A DNA stretch of 64,000 nt from Thalassobacillus devorans MSP14 (GCF_000496835.1 NZ_KI543236.1:645636-709635), one strand, 5' to 3'. Shown: positions 53,310 through 62,441, counted from the first letter of the stretch. Program-made: numbers and translations. Notes: generated from the sequence alone by a model not told the origin.

Positions 53310-54884
53310 ATGGGGAAAAAAATATTGTTGTTTACAATAACTGCATTGACAGTTTTGGTCCTGGGGGTGGTCAGTTATGCTTTCAACTTTGTAACGTCAA
53401 CCTCCGCCAGTATCAAGGAAGATATCGACAGGAATCCGAAGATTGCCAATCGCATGGATAATATAGATTTAGGGGAAGGAGATCCAACTTCCATCCTCAT
53501 AATGGGAATGGATACACGCGCCGGTGAAGGAGGCGGTCGTGCGGATTCTATGGTTCTGTTGACCATCAATCCGGCTGAAAAATCGACGCATATGGTCAGC
53601 ATCCCCCGGGATACGTATATGAAAATAAGTGGGGCAAAGGACAAAATCAATAGCTCTTATCAGGTGGGTGGAACAGCGATGACTGTTTCTTCGGTTGAAA
53701 AGCTGTTAGATGTTCCAGTTGACTATTTTGTCAAAGTTAACTTCAAAGGATTTGAAGGTATTGTGGATGCCCTGGGTGGGATTAAATTGAGTAATAGTTT
53801 AGAATTCGATACCTATGATTCTGAATTCACGGATGAAAAAATGTATTTTCCAAAAGGTTTGCTAGATTTGAACGGGAAAGAAGCTTTGATCTATGCCCGA
53901 ATGAGAAAGCAGGATCCACGAGGGGATTTTGGGCGGCAGGAACGTCAGCGTCAGGTGATAGAGAAGGTAATCGACAAAGGTTCTCAGACTTCAGCAATTT
54001 TCAACTATGGTGAAATCGCTAAAGTGATTCAAAACAATGTAAAAACGAATATGAGCCTAAAAGATATGTGGCAGATTCAACTCAATTATCGGGACGCCCG
54101 GACTAATATCAAGCAGCATAAAATAGAGGGATCAGATAAAACAATAAAGGGCACTTACTACTATATGCCGGATGAGGATAAACTGAAGGGACTCTCAAAC
54201 CAGTTGAAGGCACATCTGGACCTGATTGAATCTGAACCCGGTGAAAATGATAAGCAGGCTGATGATAAGCCGGAATCAAGCAAGAAAGATAGCGACACAG
54301 ATAACAAAGAGACTTCGGAAAAAGCGCCTGATGAGAAGGGTAACTCAAAAGAGAGTGATAAAAAGGCACATCAGCCTAACCCGGAAGAAGATAAGACTGG
54401 TGAAATAGAAGAGGATACAAATACGAAGGAGTCGGATGAAAAAAGCGCTGAGGTACCAGCGGTTCAGGAAGATGAATCGGATTCACAAACAAATCAGGAA
54501 AATGAACCTGGATCACAAACGGACCAGGAAGATACAAAAGACGAAACAAGACAGGACAGCAGCAAGCCGAATGTTGCGGAAGTAATTACGAAAAATTGGT
54601 CAGTGGTACCTACTCAGCAAGAAAACCACACGATTATAACGTTTGAAAAAGGAACACTGGACTGGGAAGAAATGACGGCTGCTGTCGCAAAAGGCGCAGG
54701 GTTAGCCAAAAGTGATATGATTCTCTGGTGGGCGGAAGGCCAAGGCGCAGATGATGCCATTGTTACGGTAACCAATAAAGCACAAACAGAGAATTACCGA
54801 GTTTACGTTTCATGGGTGGACGGTGCAGGCTACAAACCGGTGAAGGTGGAAGTCCTCCATGAAAATGATCAGAAGAACCGTTGA
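53310..54884 (+). CDS. LCP (LytR-CpsA-Psr) ligase with YrrS/DUF1510-like C-terminus
   Basis: Attaches lipid-linked glycopolymer to the cell wall. 524 residues: one N-terminal helix (residues 4-26), then the extracellular LCP domain (about 55-300) with Asp68, Arg70, Arg77, Asp79, Arg100 and Asp101 in MDTRAGEGGGRADS and SIPRDTYM, all needed in the family. A long, very acidic low-complexity linker (about 310-425) follows. The last ~95 residues (NWSVVPTQQENHTIITFEKGTLDWEEMTAAVAKGAG, YRVYVSWVDGAGYKPVKVE) match the DUF1510 domain of B. subtilis YrrS rather than the usual LytR_C, an unusual fusion. GAAGGTG before the ATG. Confidence 0.9.
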   Translation: MGKKILLFTITALTVLVLGVVSYAFNFVTSTSASIKEDIDRNPKIANRMDNIDLGEGDPTSILIMGMDTRAGEGGGRADSMVLLTINPAEKSTHMVSIPRDTYMKISGAKDKINSSYQVGGTAMTVSSVEKLLDVPVDYFVKVNFKGFEGIVDALGGIKLSNSLEFDTYDSEFTDEKMYFPKGLLDLNGKEALIYARMRKQDPRGDFGRQERQRQVIEKVIDKGSQTSAIFNYGEIAKVIQNNVKTNMSLKDMWQIQLNYRDARTNIKQHKIEGSDKTIKGTYYYMPDEDKLKGLSNQLKAHLDLIESEPGENDKQADDKPESSKKDSDTDNKETSEKAPDEKGNSKESDKKAHQPNPEEDKTGEIEEDTNTKESDEKSAEVPAVQEDESDSQTNQENEPGSQTDQEDTKDETRQDSSKPNVAEVITKNWSVVPTQQENHTIITFEKGTLDWEEMTAAVAKGAGLAKSDMILWWAEGQGADDAIVTVTNKAQTENYRVYVSWVDGAGYKPVKVEVLHENDQKNR

Positions 54885-54931
54885 TCTGTATCTATGTATC
54901 GTTTGTGAGATGTAACTATAGATATAGTAAA

Positions 54932-54958
54932 GAGGGGGCGATTCCGCTCCCTTTTTTC
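54932..54958 (+). terminator. terminator of the GT2-LCP unit
   Basis: AGGGGGC pairs with GCTCCCT (one wobble) around GATTCC, then TTTTTT. Confidence 0.85.
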
Positions 54959-55070
54959 TTCATCCAATATCTAAAAAATCTAAGTAATATTAACCAATTT
55001 TATATCGGCTACCTTACCGGTCGAAATTTTTTCGAATCCTATAAAAAAACTACATGGAGGAAATGGTTTT

Positions 55071-56009
55071 ATGGATATCAATGATTTTCTGAATTACTAT
55101 GTATTAGGTGTCGTCATTATTGGTTTATTATTAGTTGTCTTTGGCCTGATGTTTTTCCTGTTCAGAAATAAAAAAGCCAACAAAAAGATGCTGAGAGAAC
55201 TTGAAATGGAAGCTGTGTCGACGCTTGATAAAGTCGAAAATGAATATAAACAGAAGGAAGAGGAACAAAGGGAGCAGGTAAAGAAAGACTACGAAAAGAA
55301 AGTCGACGATTTTAAAGCCTATGTCAAGGACATGGAAAAGATCTCTAAGACAACAAGCGAGATAAAGACCTTTCACATACTTAGAAGTTTAAAGGAGAAG
55401 CTGGTGTCCGATGGTGTACTTAAGCCTTCCGAGATGAGGATTCTTCCGAAAGTATTCTTACCTTCTAAAACAGACGGGGGGATATCTGCCGTCAAGGTCG
55501 GGCATATCGTTTTGCTGAAAACAGGAGTTTACCTGATTGATACGAAAGAATTCCATGGAAACGTGCTTTATGGGATTACCAAAGAGAAGGTGCAAGATTT
55601 TTCATTCCTGCTTAACGATCTGTTTCCTGCGGAAGAAAAGGAAATAGAAAAGACCATTGTTTTTGATAAAAGCCGAGCGGATCAGACTAATCTGAAGGTG
55701 ATCGGAGTTGAAAATCCAGCCAGAAGAGTCATGGACGGGGTAGACCATCTCCAGCCCATCGTTGAAAAACATACCATGCCTAACACCATCACCCCGATTC
55801 TTTATGTGGACCACCATGGCAATCAGCTAATTAATTATTCAGCAGCCAGCATCCCATATGTGTTCGATGAACAGGACGCACTTACCAAATTCCTGGTGAA
55901 GCGTCTGGAGGAATGCGATCCTATTTATAGCGAAGAAGAGCTGGAAAAACTTGAACATAGCATCGAGAACGCGGGCATGGATAAGCAACCAGCAGAGCAG
56001 CCTGTATAA
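55071..56009 (+). CDS. membrane-anchored coiled-coil protein with NERD-like domain
   Basis: A 312-residue protein: an N-terminal helix (about 8-31), a charged coiled coil (about 35-105, KKANKKMLRELEMEAVSTLDKVENEYKQKEEEQREQVKK), then a domain with HIVLLKTGVYLIDTKEFHGNVLYGI, the DxK-type motif of NERD (nuclease-related) domains. The position of a preceding Glu/Asp and a glutamine typical for nucleases is not clear, so activity is open. GGAGGAAATG before the ATG. Follows the LCP gene by 187 bases and a terminator. Confidence 0.78.
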   Translation: MDINDFLNYYVLGVVIIGLLLVVFGLMFFLFRNKKANKKMLRELEMEAVSTLDKVENEYKQKEEEQREQVKKDYEKKVDDFKAYVKDMEKISKTTSEIKTFHILRSLKEKLVSDGVLKPSEMRILPKVFLPSKTDGGISAVKVGHIVLLKTGVYLIDTKEFHGNVLYGITKEKVQDFSFLLNDLFPAEEKEIEKTIVFDKSRADQTNLKVIGVENPARRVMDGVDHLQPIVEKHTMPNTITPILYVDHHGNQLINYSAASIPYVFDEQDALTKFLVKRLEECDPIYSEEELEKLEHSIENAGMDKQPAEQPV

Positions 56010-56011
56010 CG

Positions 56012-56049
56012 AACAGCCTTTCGCTTCCTTAAGTGAAAGGCTGTTTTTG
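56012..56049 (+). terminator. terminator of the NERD-like gene
   Basis: AACAGCCTTTCGCTT pairs with AAGTGAAAGGCTGTT (one mismatch), followed by TTTTTG. Bases 56050-56365 then hold a TATAAT box at about 56137 and a pyrimidine-rich leader, but no gene. Confidence 0.9.
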
Positions 56050-56365
56050 TGTTTAGTTGGAATACCACTTGGTTTTCATAAAAAAGGATATTCCTATGCT
56101 CTTCACCTGTGAAACATGTTTTTTAAATTTCTGTTATATAATTTCATGGAATGTGCTCAAACTCTGTCAATCTCGACTATGTTCTTCCATAACGTTGTAA
56201 CCTTCTGACTTCACACAGTCAACTTCTTCCCTAACCCGCCAAACTTCCGCCTTAATGCCATCACGTTCTGACTTAACCAAAACTCAGTACATCTGTATAA
56301 GAAAGGGGTTTTCTGCTGAAGCTAGTTGTAGCAATATGCAGATAGACTTAAAAGTAGGTGTAAGT

Positions 56366-57358
56366 ATGACAGCTGGACTTATTTCAATTATTATTCCTTC
56401 TTATAATGAATCCGATAATATCGATCTTATTTATAAAGCGGTAGACAAAGAGTTTGAGGGGCTTCCTTACCATTACGAGCTTCTTTATGTGAATGATGGA
56501 AGTAAGGATGATACGCTTGCCCGCATCAAAAAACTGGCGGAATCGAACGCGAATGTGAGATATATTTCATTCACCCGTAATTTCGGGAAAGAAGTAGCGC
56601 TCCTCGCCGGCCTGCAGCATGCAGATGGGGAAGCGGTGATTATTATGGATGCGGATCTTCAGCATCCTTGTTCCTTGATCAAACCTTTTATCGAAGGGTA
56701 TGAAGAGGGTTATCACCAGGTGGTCGGCCGTCGCAATCGGAAAGGGGACGGCTGGCTCAGGTCCTGTATCTCTTCCCTTTATTATCGCATGATCAATAAG
56801 TTCGTCGAAGTCGACCTGCAGGATGGCGTCGGTGATTTCCGCCTGTTGAGCCGAAAGGCAGTTGACGGATTGTTGAAACTTAATGAGGGCAGCCGCTTTT
56901 CCAAAGGATTGTTTTCCTGGATCGGCTTGAGCCAGAAGATCATCCATTATGATAATGTCTGCCGGGAGAATGGCAAGTCGAAATGGAAGTTTTCGACCCT
57001 GATGAATTATGGGATCGACGGTGCGATTTCTTTCAATAATCGGCCGCTTCGGATTTGTTTTTATACCGGTATTTTTATTTTGCTGCTGTCGGTGGTTTAT
57101 ATCATGGTTCATTTAATTATGATTATGAATAATGGCGTCGTGGAACGCGGATATTTTACGACGATTTCGGCAGTGCTGCTGCTTGGTGGTATCCAGCTGT
57201 TAAGTCTTGGGGTCATCGGTGAATATATTGGGCGGATTTATTACGAAACGAAACAGCGCCCACATTACCTCGTAGAGGAATCTAATATTAAAAGAGGAAA
57301 AAGTAAGGATGGGGAACAGATAGGAGTTTATAAGATCTACCACAGTGGGGATCAATAG
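56366..57358 (+). CDS. csbB: CsbB-like polyprenyl-phosphate glycosyltransferase
   Basis: Loads a sugar (GlcNAc in B. subtilis CsbB) on undecaprenyl phosphate. 330 residues: GT-A domain with LISIIIPSYNESDNI, YVNDGSKDDTL and IIMDADLQHP (DxD), CENGKSKWKFSTLMNYGIDGAISF, then two C-terminal helices (LRICFYTGIFILLLSVVYIMVHLIM and FTTISAVLLLGGIQLLSLGVIGEYIG). Start at ATG 56366 with TAGGTG before it; the longer frame upstream has no homology. Next to yfhO as in B. subtilis. The third part of that system, a GtcA-type flippase, is not in the window. Confidence 0.9.
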   Translation: MTAGLISIIIPSYNESDNIDLIYKAVDKEFEGLPYHYELLYVNDGSKDDTLARIKKLAESNANVRYISFTRNFGKEVALLAGLQHADGEAVIIMDADLQHPCSLIKPFIEGYEEGYHQVVGRRNRKGDGWLRSCISSLYYRMINKFVEVDLQDGVGDFRLLSRKAVDGLLKLNEGSRFSKGLFSWIGLSQKIIHYDNVCRENGKSKWKFSTLMNYGIDGAISFNNRPLRICFYTGIFILLLSVVYIMVHLIMIMNNGVVERGYFTTISAVLLLGGIQLLSLGVIGEYIGRIYYETKQRPHYLVEESNIKRGKSKDGEQIGVYKIYHSGDQ

Positions 57359-57495
57359 TTCCTTACACAGCTGTGCCTGTTTGCGAATAGGAACAGCTGG
57401 ATCATGCAAAGGCATCTGTATCCGGCGCCCTTCTTACCGTGCCAGTCACTTTCTTTGCGGCTGGGATAATTAAAAAAAGTAAATGAGGATTTCAT

Positions 57496-60081
57496 ATGAA
57501 CAGGAAGCTCTTACTTTTGTTTGCCGCCTGTCTGATACTTGCTGTACTTGCCCATGCATTTTTCTTGTATGCATGGACCGAGGGGCGTTTTATGGTCGGC
57601 CATAATGATGGGCTGCAGCAGATGGTCACGTTTAAAAAACTGCTTTACGAACAGTATACAAGCGGTAACTTTTTTTACGCCTACCAGTTTGGATTAGGTG
57701 GCGGTATATACAGTCAGTTGGCTTTTTACTTTTCTACTTCCATTGTTTTCCTGATAGCAGCTGGGGTTACTTATATATTGGAATTAATGGGTGTGGTTGG
57801 AACAGTGGATGTCGTTTATTGGGCAAAGGCTGCTGTGTTCATCAGTGTCACCCGGTTGATGGTGATTCTTTATATAACGACGTTGGTCTTCCGGTATATA
57901 AGTGGCCGCTGGCTTCCGGCCTTTCTTGGGGCGGCTGTCTATGGGTTATCGGTCATCTATTTTCGGCATGCGACGTATTGGGAATTTTTCGCCGATGCGA
58001 TGTTATGGGTGCCGCTGCTAGTATACGGTGTGGAAAAAATCATCCGGGAAGCACGCCCGGGATGGTTTATTTTTGCTGTGGCTGTAACGATGTTCGATAA
58101 TTTTTATTTCGCTTATATCAATCTGATATTTATAACTATGTATATGCTTGCCCGTTTGTCGATTCGTCTGGATAATAATGAGATAAGTCTGAGACGGAAG
58201 GTGAAATTGTTTGTTATCGCTGGTTTAGTTGGGGCTGGAATGAGTGCGGTTTCGTTTATTCCGGCGGTCTACAGCTTCTTTCATAACCATCGGCCGGACT
58301 ATGCTTTTCCTATTGAGATTGTTGATTTTTCGGATAATATTTTGTTCACCAGCAGGTACGTCATTGTGCCGGCTTTGTTTATATTGTTCATTTTTACCTA
58401 TTCCTTTTACCGATATGCGATGTTCCGTCTATTCGGCGTGCTAAGTATTTTGTTTATTTTGCTTCATTTCAGTCCCCTGGCAGCGAGTGCGTTTAATGGC
58501 TTTTCTGCACCGCAATACAGGTGGGAATACGTTTTGTCTTTTACAATTGGCGGTGCTGTATGTGCCGGATTGCAGCACCTGCATAGGGTAAGTAAGAAAG
58601 CTGTGCTGTTGGCTAGTGCCATAGTAATCGTAAGCTATATCGCCTTTCTCCTTCGTGATGAAAAAATGGAATGGATATCCCTGCCGGGCATGTGTGTCTT
58701 TCTGTTGATGGGCCTTACCTTAGTGCTGGCAGCAAGTTTTGTGTGGTCGTCCAAAATAATATGGTACTACTTCATATGTGCAGTCACTATCTTCAATCTG
58801 CTGGTTTCCTCTAACGCAAGTCAATATGTCATTTCAGAAATGACCGGGGTTAATAAGGTTACGGAGCAATTCTTACATAGTGATCAATATAACGGTGAAG
58901 AGCATCGTGAGCTGCTTGGAAAAATAAAAAAGCAGGATTCCTCCCCGTTTTTCCGGATTGATTGGAAGGTGGGGTATCTGAACAATACACCGATTGTCCA
59001 GGATTTCAACGGAATGAGCGTCTATTCCAGCATCCTGAATGAAAACCTGCTCTATTTTTACTTGAACGATTTGAACATTGACATGGGAAGGGAAAGTGTC
59101 AGCCGCTACTCGACGCTAAGCAACCGTGCCAACTTGTACAGTATCCTGCAGGGGAAATATGTAATAAAAAAGAAGAAAGATACCGGAAATGTCCCTTATG
59201 GGTTCAGCGAAGCGGCAAGTACGGAACACTACATTGCCTATGAAAATACCAACCTGCTGCCATTCGTACGCACAACGGATACTATATTTTCGGAGCGGGA
59301 CTTGGCAGATGCCAATGTATTGGAAAAAGAGCATGCCATGCTGGAAGGAGTCATTGCAACTCGCGCGGAAACACCAGGGGCTGAGGTTAAGGATGTGCCT
59401 GATATCGTGAAGAAAACGAGGCTGACAGAGGTTGGCTCCACCTATGATGACGGGAAATTGACAGTCACAAAAAAAGAGGGGGGGATCGATCTTACGTTGG
59501 ACGAGCCTGTATCGGGGGATGGGGATTTTTACGTCAGTTTTCACCTCGAAAGTTTAGCGAAGCGAAAAGGTTTTGCCGTCAAAGTAAATGATTACCGCAC
59601 AACTCGTAAACACAACCAATCGATCTACAAAACATATGTAGACGATCTTGTCATCCGGGTACCGAAAGCAAACAAGTTGAAAATTCGCTTGCCTAAAGGA
59701 AATTATGTGTTAACGGACTTAGCATTATACGAAGAAGATTATCAGCTTTTAGAGAGAGAAAAGAAAGAAGCCCCGGAAGAACCTGACTTTGAGTGGTCCG
59801 GTAACAAACTGACGATTCGCTATGACAACAAGCAGGGTGATCGCTTTATGATGCTGCCGATTCCTTATGAACGAGGATGGCAGGTGCAGGTCAATGATGA
59901 AGCGCAGCCAATCGAAAAAGTGAACTATGCCTTTGTAGGTTTTCCTGCTCAGGAAGGGTTCAACAAGATTCAGCTGGTGTACTATCCACCTTTCTTCAAG
60001 TTGTCCCTACTGGTGACAGCTGTATGCATTTTATTGGCAATCCTGTTATCTAAACGTCGCATATTCAATCCAAATCTTTAA
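57496..60081 (+). CDS. yfhO: YfhO-family GT-C glycosyltransferase
   Basis: An 861-residue polytopic membrane protein of the YfhO family, which in B. subtilis moves GlcNAc from undecaprenyl phosphate to lipoteichoic acid on the outer face. Seen: an N-terminal hydrophobic region with about twelve helices, the first extracellular loop with GHNDGLQQMVTFKKLLYEQYTSGNFFYAYQFGLGGGIYSQ (catalytic Asp of GT-C type), and a C-terminal beta-rich extracellular domain from about residue 540 to 830, then a last helix. TGAGGA before the ATG. Likely one operon with csbB (137-base gap). Confidence 0.92.
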   Translation: MNRKLLLLFAACLILAVLAHAFFLYAWTEGRFMVGHNDGLQQMVTFKKLLYEQYTSGNFFYAYQFGLGGGIYSQLAFYFSTSIVFLIAAGVTYILELMGVVGTVDVVYWAKAAVFISVTRLMVILYITTLVFRYISGRWLPAFLGAAVYGLSVIYFRHATYWEFFADAMLWVPLLVYGVEKIIREARPGWFIFAVAVTMFDNFYFAYINLIFITMYMLARLSIRLDNNEISLRRKVKLFVIAGLVGAGMSAVSFIPAVYSFFHNHRPDYAFPIEIVDFSDNILFTSRYVIVPALFILFIFTYSFYRYAMFRLFGVLSILFILLHFSPLAASAFNGFSAPQYRWEYVLSFTIGGAVCAGLQHLHRVSKKAVLLASAIVIVSYIAFLLRDEKMEWISLPGMCVFLLMGLTLVLAASFVWSSKIIWYYFICAVTIFNLLVSSNASQYVISEMTGVNKVTEQFLHSDQYNGEEHRELLGKIKKQDSSPFFRIDWKVGYLNNTPIVQDFNGMSVYSSILNENLLYFYLNDLNIDMGRESVSRYSTLSNRANLYSILQGKYVIKKKKDTGNVPYGFSEAASTEHYIAYENTNLLPFVRTTDTIFSERDLADANVLEKEHAMLEGVIATRAETPGAEVKDVPDIVKKTRLTEVGSTYDDGKLTVTKKEGGIDLTLDEPVSGDGDFYVSFHLESLAKRKGFAVKVNDYRTTRKHNQSIYKTYVDDLVIRVPKANKLKIRLPKGNYVLTDLALYEEDYQLLEREKKEAPEEPDFEWSGNKLTIRYDNKQGDRFMMLPIPYERGWQVQVNDEAQPIEKVNYAFVGFPAQEGFNKIQLVYYPPFFKLSLLVTAVCILLAILLSKRRIFNPNL

Positions 60082-60186
60082 AAAACGAACAATAATGACT
60101 AAAAGTTATTTAACGTTCATATTTTCTCTTGATTGTAACGATATGGTTTGTTATATTGACACAGTAACATTTTCATATCACATCAC

Positions 60187-60257
60187 TCGTATATGCTCGG
60201 TAATATGGTCGGAGCGTTTCTACCAGGTTCCCATTGAAAGAACTGGACTACGGGTTG
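60187..60257 (+). ncRNA. purine (guanine-class) riboswitch aptamer
   Basis: P1 ACTCGTA (60187-60193) pairs with TACGGGT (60251-60257) by wobbles. The junction and L2 read TAATATGG, J2/3 reads TTTCTACC, and P3/L3 has CCAGGTTC with GAACTGG. These are the conserved parts of purine riboswitches. The base that picks the ligand lies in GGACTACG: it is C (position 74 in xpt numbering), which gives guanine or hypoxanthine; adenine switches have U. Confidence 0.9.
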
Positions 60258-60336
60258 AAGTATTGTTATTTTCCGGTATTTTTAGTCAGGGCAATTTCTG
60301 CCTTTTCCTGCTGGATGGTACATACTTTGGCTTCGT

Positions 60337-60376
60337 AGGTCTGGAAGGTGGAAAACACACTGTTTCAGGCCTTTTT
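60337..60376 (+). terminator. riboswitch expression-platform terminator
   Basis: AGGTCTGGAA (60337-60346) pairs with TTTCAGGCCT (60363-60372) at all ten positions (two wobbles), then TTTTTC. Placed 80 bases after the aptamer and 50 before the gene; guanine binding would be expected to favour it. Confidence 0.75.
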
Positions 60377-60423
60377 CTTATGCTTCGACCAGCGGGTATG
60401 TACTACAACAAGGAGGAGCTCGC

Positions 60424-61311
60424 ATGAAGTTAACATTTCGTAAACCAACGTTTTTCGCTCTACTGGCACTTATTACTGTATTGTCACTATCGGTGCTTGG
60501 AGGTTGTAGTTCTTCTTCTAAGACTGAAGCTGCCCCGGAAAAGAAGCAAAGACCTATTCTCATTGAAGGTCCGATGCCGATTGAAGCGGAAAAGTTTGCT
60601 GACAGGCTCAAAAATGTAAAAGAAGAAAAATCAGGGACATTTGATTTCTATTTAGGTACAGTCGATGATTATCCTGTCATCGTTGCCAAGACAGGGAAAG
60701 GGATGGAAAATACGGCAGCAGCTACCGCAGTTGCCATTGAGAGATATAATCCGATCGCTATCATCAACCAGGGTACTTCTGGCGGACACGACCCTGACTT
60801 GCATGTGTTTGATATCGTGTTAGGTAAAAGAACGGTCAACATCGGTTCACTGAAAACTCCACATTACAAAGAGGGAGAAGGTATTCATCCTAAAGAGTGG
60901 ATTCCAATGGACCTGATGGCGTCAGAAGGAAGTGCGGGTGAAGATCCGGACGCGGAAAATATCCGCTATTATAAAGGAGACAAAGATTTACTCGCAGCCG
61001 CCAAAGCAGTGAAGAAGGAACACGAGGAAGGAAAAGTTGTTGAGGGGACGATCGGTTCTGCCGATGTCTGGAATAATGAGGTGGACCGTATCAACTGGTT
61101 CCACAAAAATTATGGGACTTCCGTAGAAGAGATGGAAGGAGCAGCAGGAGCGCAAATTGCCAAAGCTTATGATATACCTTATCTTGGTATCCGGATTTTA
61201 TCCAATAATAAAACCAATGGCGGCGAGTATAATCCAGATACTGCAGCAGCCAATCAGGATTATGTTTACGAAGTTGTGAAAAAGTATATTTCGACTCTGA
61301 AAAGTGAATGA
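60424..61311 (+). CDS. lipoprotein purine nucleosidase (MTA/SAH nucleosidase-like)
   Basis: A 295-residue nucleoside-phosphorylase/nucleosidase-fold (PNP_UDP_1) enzyme carried outside the membrane: signal peptide with lipobox LGGC at about residue 28. Seen: ILIEGPMPIEAEKFADRL, VAKTGKGMENTAAATAVAIERYNPIAIINQGTSGG and the substrate-binding VEEMEGAAGAQIAKAYDIPYLGIRILSNN with the conserved EMEGA and catalytic Asp-like region. Splits N-glycosidic bonds of purine nucleosides such as MTA or SAH in relatives; here likely releases bases from external nucleosides. AAGGAGG before ATG. Controlled by the guanine-class riboswitch. Confidence 0.88.
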   Translation: MKLTFRKPTFFALLALITVLSLSVLGGCSSSSKTEAAPEKKQRPILIEGPMPIEAEKFADRLKNVKEEKSGTFDFYLGTVDDYPVIVAKTGKGMENTAAATAVAIERYNPIAIINQGTSGGHDPDLHVFDIVLGKRTVNIGSLKTPHYKEGEGIHPKEWIPMDLMASEGSAGEDPDAENIRYYKGDKDLLAAAKAVKKEHEEGKVVEGTIGSADVWNNEVDRINWFHKNYGTSVEEMEGAAGAQIAKAYDIPYLGIRILSNNKTNGGEYNPDTAAANQDYVYEVVKKYISTLKSE

Positions 61312-61322
61312 TTTAAGTCTCT

Positions 61323-61374
61323 GTGCCTGATTCCTCGTGTGTAATGCATGCCTGGATCAGGCACCTCCTTTTGG
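61323..61374 (+). terminator. terminator of the nucleosidase gene
   Basis: GTGCCTGAT (61323-61331) pairs with ATCAGGCAC (61356-61364), followed by CTCCTTTT. Confidence 0.75.
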
Positions 61375-61474
61375 TATAGCCTTTACTGTGCTGGCAACCT
61401 TTGAATAGAAATAATTACTATCCGTCATCCAACGTGTTAGGATAGACTCATCAGATGAGGAGAGGTGATGACTT

Positions 61475-62391
61475 TTGAAGAAAATCAGGTTAGGTACCAG
61501 TGAATTAGAAACAGGAGAGATTTCACTTGGCTGCATGCGCATGAGTGAACTCAGTAACAAAGATGCTGCCTATGTTATTGAAAACGCGATGGACGCAGGA
61601 GTTGATCTGTTCGATCATGCCGATATATACGGGAAAGGGAAGTCAGAGGAAGTTTTTGCCGATGCGATCCAGATGAACGATGATGTCGGGGAAAAATTGA
61701 AATTGCAGACGAAATGCGGAATTCGCGATGGTTTCTTTGATTTTTCTCAAGAACATATCCTGGAATCCGTGGATGCGAGTCTTCGCCGGCTGAAGACAGA
61801 CTATGTCGATAGCTTACTGCTTCATCGCCGGATGCATTGATGGACCCTGAAGAAGTTGCTGAAGCCTTTGCCGCCTTGAAGGAAAGCGGGAAAGTCCGTT
61901 TTTTCGGTGTCAGTAACCAGAACCCCATGCAAATGGAGTTGTTGAACAAGTATCTGGATGATGACTTGATTGTAAACCAAATGCAATTGAGCCTGGTACA
62001 TACACCGATGCTCGATGCCGGATTTAATGTCAACATGGCGCATGACCCCGCGATCGTCCGTGATGGAAGTGTTATTGAGTATTGCCGATTAAACGACATC
62101 ACCATTCAGGCATGGTCGCCATTCCAGCACGGCATGATTGAGGGACCATTTATCGGAAATGACGCATTTCCGGAAGTCAACGCGAAACTGCAGGAGCTTG
62201 CCGAAGAAAAAGGCGTTACAGATTTTGCGATTGCGATCGCGTGGATTTTACGTCATCCGGCTAACATCCAGCCGGTCGTCGGTACGATGAATCCCGATCG
62301 TTTACGCGATATCGCCAAGGCATCTGATATCGAACTGACTCGTCAAGAGTGGTACGGGCTCTATCGAGCAGCTGGAAATAATCTCCCATAA
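61475..62391 (+). pseudogene. aldo/keto reductase, single frameshift
   Basis: Two overlapping frames (61475-61840 and 61837-62391) together encode a full ~305-residue AKR of the YdhF/YcsN group, an NADPH-dependent oxidoreductase. The first starts at TTG behind GAGGTGATG and holds the tetrad Asp/Tyr region FDHADIYGKGKSEE and Lys (LQTKCG); it breaks in LLLHR at about 61826-61835, where one base seems missing from CGCCGGATG, and the second frame continues with DALMDPEEVAEAFAALKESGKVRFFGVSNQN. Both halves are otherwise intact, so the break is recent or a sequencing error. Confidence 0.88.
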
Positions 62392-62398
62392 AATTAAG

Positions 62399-62441
62399 AA
62401 GAAGTACCTGCCCGGTTCGGGAACAGGTACTTCTTTTTTTG
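62399..62441 (+). terminator. terminator of the aldo/keto reductase gene
   Basis: AAGAAGTACCTG (62399-62410) pairs with CAGGTACTTCTT (62424-62435), then T-run. Confidence 0.92.

Noticed and set aside
60095-60427. 110-codon open frame over the leader of the nucleosidase gene
   Set aside because: It runs straight through the riboswitch aptamer and terminator, and its residues look random; the RNA structure explains the sequence.
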